Made by a program: the position numbers and the translations under genes. This document shows, one piece after another, positions 6,136-7,861 of a DNA stretch of 7,861 nt. This DNA comes from an uncultured Bacilli bacterium (GTDB lineage Bacteria; Bacillota_I; Bacilli_A; RFN20; CAG-826), in the NCBI GenBank assembly GCA_934162685.1, contig CAKPJO010000073.1:1-7861 (forward strand), written 5' to 3'. Position 1 is the first letter of the stretch. Every line of letters begins with the position of its first letter. The notes under the pieces are model-generated. The model was not told the origin of the DNA, did not search any database, and saw only the letters and a program-made list of their open reading frames with translations.

Positions 6136-7319
6136 GAATAGGTCTATTATTACCACAAATAGGAAAAGGCGGAGCAGAAAGAGCCGCAACACGTATTTCT
6201 AAAATTTTAGCCAAAAATCATGAAGTATATATTATCGTCTTTGCACAAGAGTGCCCTATTGCTTATGATTATGCAGGACAATTAATTAGCTTAGATGTTC
6301 CATCATCAAAAGGTGTCATTAATAAATTTCTCTTAAGTATTAAGCGTATCAACAAATTAAAGCAAATTAAAAAAAAATTAAAATTAAATGTAGTAATTAG
6401 TTTTATGCAAAGTCCAAATTACGTTAATGTAAAGTCAAAAATATCAAGTTGCAAAACAATTATCTCCATAAGAAATTTTATCTTTGTTGAAAAAAAACAA
6501 AATGTCTTTTCAAAGTTGCAATTGCAGACAACAAGAGTAATCGTTAGTAAATCGGATTCTATTATTTGTGTTAGTAAAGAAATAAAAGATTCAATTTATA
6601 ATAATTTTTCTAATGTGAAAAATATTAATACGAAACTTAAAGTATTGTATAATCCATACAACATTAATGAAATTATAGAACTAAAACAAGAAGATTTTAA
6701 ATTTGATTTTAATAGTCAATCATTTATGTTTTGTAGTATCGGTCGCATTCAAAAACAAAAAGGCTTTTTCAATTTATTAAAATCGTATTATCTTTTTAAT
6801 AAAAATCATAATAATACTAAATTAATTATAATTGGGGAAGATTATAGTGGTGGAAAAATAGGCAATTTGATTAATAATTTAAATCTGAAAGATAAAGTTA
6901 TTTTATTAGGCCAGATGGATAATCCTTTTAAAGTAATTTCTAAATGTGATGCTTATGTTTTATCGTCATTATTTGAAGGATTTCCTAACGCTCTTGTGGA
7001 AGCTATGGCTTGTGGACTTCCTGTCATTGCTTCGAACTGTCAATCTGGACCTAAAGAAATTCTTGATGATGTTTCAAAATTAGATGTAGATGATGTTTAT
7101 AAGGCAAAGTATGGAATAATTTATAAGAATTATTCAAGTTTAGAAGAAGATTATAGTCCTAATATTACTAAAGAACATCAAATTTTAGCGGATGCTATGG
7201 AGTTATTATATAACGATAAAAATCTTCAAGAATATTATAAAAAACAAAGTATAAAACGTGCTAAAGAATTTAATTATGAAGAAACAGGAAAAAAATTAGA
7301 AGAAATATTAAATGCTTAA
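6132..7319 (+). CDS. GT4 family glycosyltransferase with N-terminal GGAER motif
   Basis: This 395-residue GT-B enzyme would be another repeat-unit glycosyltransferase. The N-terminal domain opens LLPQIGKGGAERAATRISK (6-24), with GGAER typical of GT4 enzymes such as the PglJ/PglH-like group, followed by VVISFMQSPNY (87-97) and IISIRNF (110-116). The donor domain has LYNPYN (172-177), CSIGRIQKQKGFFNLLKSY (201-219), LIIIGEDYSGG (231-241), VILLGQMDNP (256-265), the E-x7-E motif E282-GFPNALV-E290, and CGLPVIASNCQSGPKEIL (294-311). The QSGPKEIL ending is common in this subgroup. It is very Lys- and Asn-rich, with an A9 run at 6369-6377 and an A8 run at 6490-6497 inside the gene. It starts in the ATGA overlap with the preceding glycosyltransferase and has no clear strong ribosome site of its own, suggesting coupling. 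Sugar specificity is unknown; with a UDP-GalA-forming enzyme next door, a GalA donor is possible but unproven. Confidence 0.88.
   Translation: MRIGLLLPQIGKGGAERAATRISKILAKNHEVYIIVFAQECPIAYDYAGQLISLDVPSSKGVINKFLLSIKRINKLKQIKKKLKLNVVISFMQSPNYVNVKSKISSCKTIISIRNFIFVEKKQNVFSKLQLQTTRVIVSKSDSIICVSKEIKDSIYNNFSNVKNINTKLKVLYNPYNINEIIELKQEDFKFDFNSQSFMFCSIGRIQKQKGFFNLLKSYYLFNKNHNNTKLIIIGEDYSGGKIGNLINNLNLKDKVILLGQMDNPFKVISKCDAYVLSSLFEGFPNALVEAMACGLPVIASNCQSGPKEILDDVSKLDVDDVYKAKYGIIYKNYSSLEEDYSPNITKEHQILADAMELLYNDKNLQEYYKKQSIKRAKEFNYEETGKKLEEILNA
6369..6377 (+). repeat. A9 homopolymer tract inside glycosyltransferase gene
   Basis: Nine A bases encode three in-frame lysine codons (KKK, residues 80-82) of the second downstream glycosyltransferase. 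Runs of this length can promote RNA polymerase slippage or replication slippage, but A runs of 7-8 are also common by chance in this AT-rich window. Confidence 0.5.
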
Positions 7320-7321
7320 AG

Positions 7322-7330
7322 GGAGGAAAC
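7322..7330 (+). promoter_or_regulatory. Ribosome binding site GGAGGAAAC for capI-like gene
   Basis: This is the third exact copy of the 9-mer, preceded by a further G at 7321, and lies 4 bases before ATG 7335 in the 15-base gap after the preceding stop. It firmly supports that start. Confidence 0.75.
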
Positions 7331-7334
7331 TCAT

Positions 7335-7861
7335 ATGCTTATATTAGTTACTGGAGCAGCGGGATTTATTGGATCTAATCTTGCTAGAGAACTTCTTAAA
7401 AGAGGAGATAAGATTATCGGAATAGATAATCTAAATGATTATTATGATGTTAATCTTAAAATTGAAAGATTAAAAGAATTAAATAAATATAAAACTTTTA
7501 CATTTATAAAAATGGATATTGCGGATAAAACTGCATTAGATGAATTATTTAATAAATATAATTTTGATGTTGTTGTTAATCTTGCAGCTCAAGCTGGTGT
7601 TAGATATTCCATTATTAATCCAGATGCTTATGTTCAAAGTAACTTAATAGGGTTTTATAACATATTAGAAGAATGTAGATATCATCCAGTTAACCATTTA
7701 GTATATGCCTCTAGTTCCTCTGTATATGGTTCTAATAAAAAAGTTCCTTATTCTACTGATGATAAAGTCGATAATCCTGTATCTTTATATGCGGCAACTA
7801 AAAAATCTAATGAATTAATGGCGCATGCTTATGCTAAACTTTATAACATTCCTTGTACAGG
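7335..7861 (+). CDS. capI: CapI-like UDP-glucuronate 4-epimerase, 5' part only
   Basis: The gene runs off the window after 175 codons, about half of the usual length of roughly 330-360 residues. The product would be a cytoplasmic NAD-dependent short-chain dehydrogenase interconverting UDP-glucuronic and UDP-galacturonic acid. Visible motifs are VTGAAGFIGSNLA (5-17), GIDNLNDYYD (29-38), FIKMDIAD (57-64), VVNLAAQAGVRYSIINPDAY (80-99), SNLIGFYNILE (102-112), HLVYASSSSVYG (121-132) and SLYAATKKSNELMAHAY (150-166), with the catalytic Y152-AAT-K156. The combination IDNLNDYYD, AAQAGVRYS and YAATKKxNELMAH is the hallmark of the GlcA 4-epimerase (CapI/WbpP-like) group rather than GalE. A UDP-GlcNAc C4-epimerase of the WbpP type remains a lesser alternative, because the C-terminal substrate-binding half is missing. 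It follows the glycosyltransferase after 15 bases, in the same operon. Confidence 0.88.
   Translation, partial: MLILVTGAAGFIGSNLARELLKRGDKIIGIDNLNDYYDVNLKIERLKELNKYKTFTFIKMDIADKTALDELFNKYNFDVVVNLAAQAGVRYSIINPDAYVQSNLIGFYNILEECRYHPVNHLVYASSSSVYGSNKKVPYSTDDKVDNPVSLYAATKKSNELMAHAYAKLYNIPCT

Noticed and set aside
1..7861. CRISPR arrays, insertion sequences, tRNA genes and terminators
   Set aside because: No direct-repeat arrays, terminal inverted repeats, transposase motifs, tRNA-like cloverleaf or GC-rich hairpin with a T run was found. Intergenic gaps are at most 15 bases.

Overview
The window is a dense, AT-rich, single-strand stretch of a surface-polysaccharide (capsule or exopolysaccharide) biosynthesis operon. 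Low GC, strong GGAGG-type ribosome binding sites and normal use of TGG for Trp with TGA as stop suggest a low-GC Bacillota-type bacterium (Clostridia, Erysipelotrichia or other Bacilli). This is an inference from composition and protein style; no rRNA or other taxonomic marker is present.

Layout, all on the + strand. A possible last few codons of an upstream gene (1-35) lead into a WbuB-like GT4 glycosyltransferase (37-1227). The UDP-N-acetyl-L-fucosamine (UDP-L-FucNAc) set follows: capE/fnlA dehydratase-epimerase (1237-2271), capF/fnlB reductase with a C-terminal cupin (2286-3404), and capG/fnlC 2-epimerase (3916-5058). A left-handed beta-helix acetyltransferase (3401-3928) sits between capF and capG. 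Two more GT4 glycosyltransferases follow (5062-6135 and 6132-7319). The window ends inside a capI-like UDP-glucuronate 4-epimerase gene (from 7335). Genes are separated by 1-15 bases or overlap by 4-13 bases, so they are almost certainly co-transcribed. There is no gene-free stretch over 300 bases, and I saw no terminator, RNA gene, mobile element or CRISPR array.

Working together, CapE, CapF and CapG would convert UDP-GlcNAc to UDP-L-FucNAc. The WbuB-like enzyme is the natural candidate to transfer L-FucNAc. CapI would supply UDP-galacturonic acid, the other two glycosyltransferases would extend the repeat unit, and the acetyltransferase would decorate it or an intermediate. No initiating sugar-phosphate transferase, flippase or polymerase is in the window, so the cluster extends beyond both ends.

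The most notable sequence-level observation is at the capE 5' end. The well-placed Shine-Dalgarno and ATG (1224) open a frame encoding the family-like N-terminus MSMFDGK, but an A6 run at 1241-1246 appears to carry one A too many and throws that frame out. The intact Rossmann coding frame has only poorly placed starts (TTG 1234, ATG 1237). A G7 tract inside the first glycosyltransferase and an A9 tract inside the last are further candidate slippage sites.
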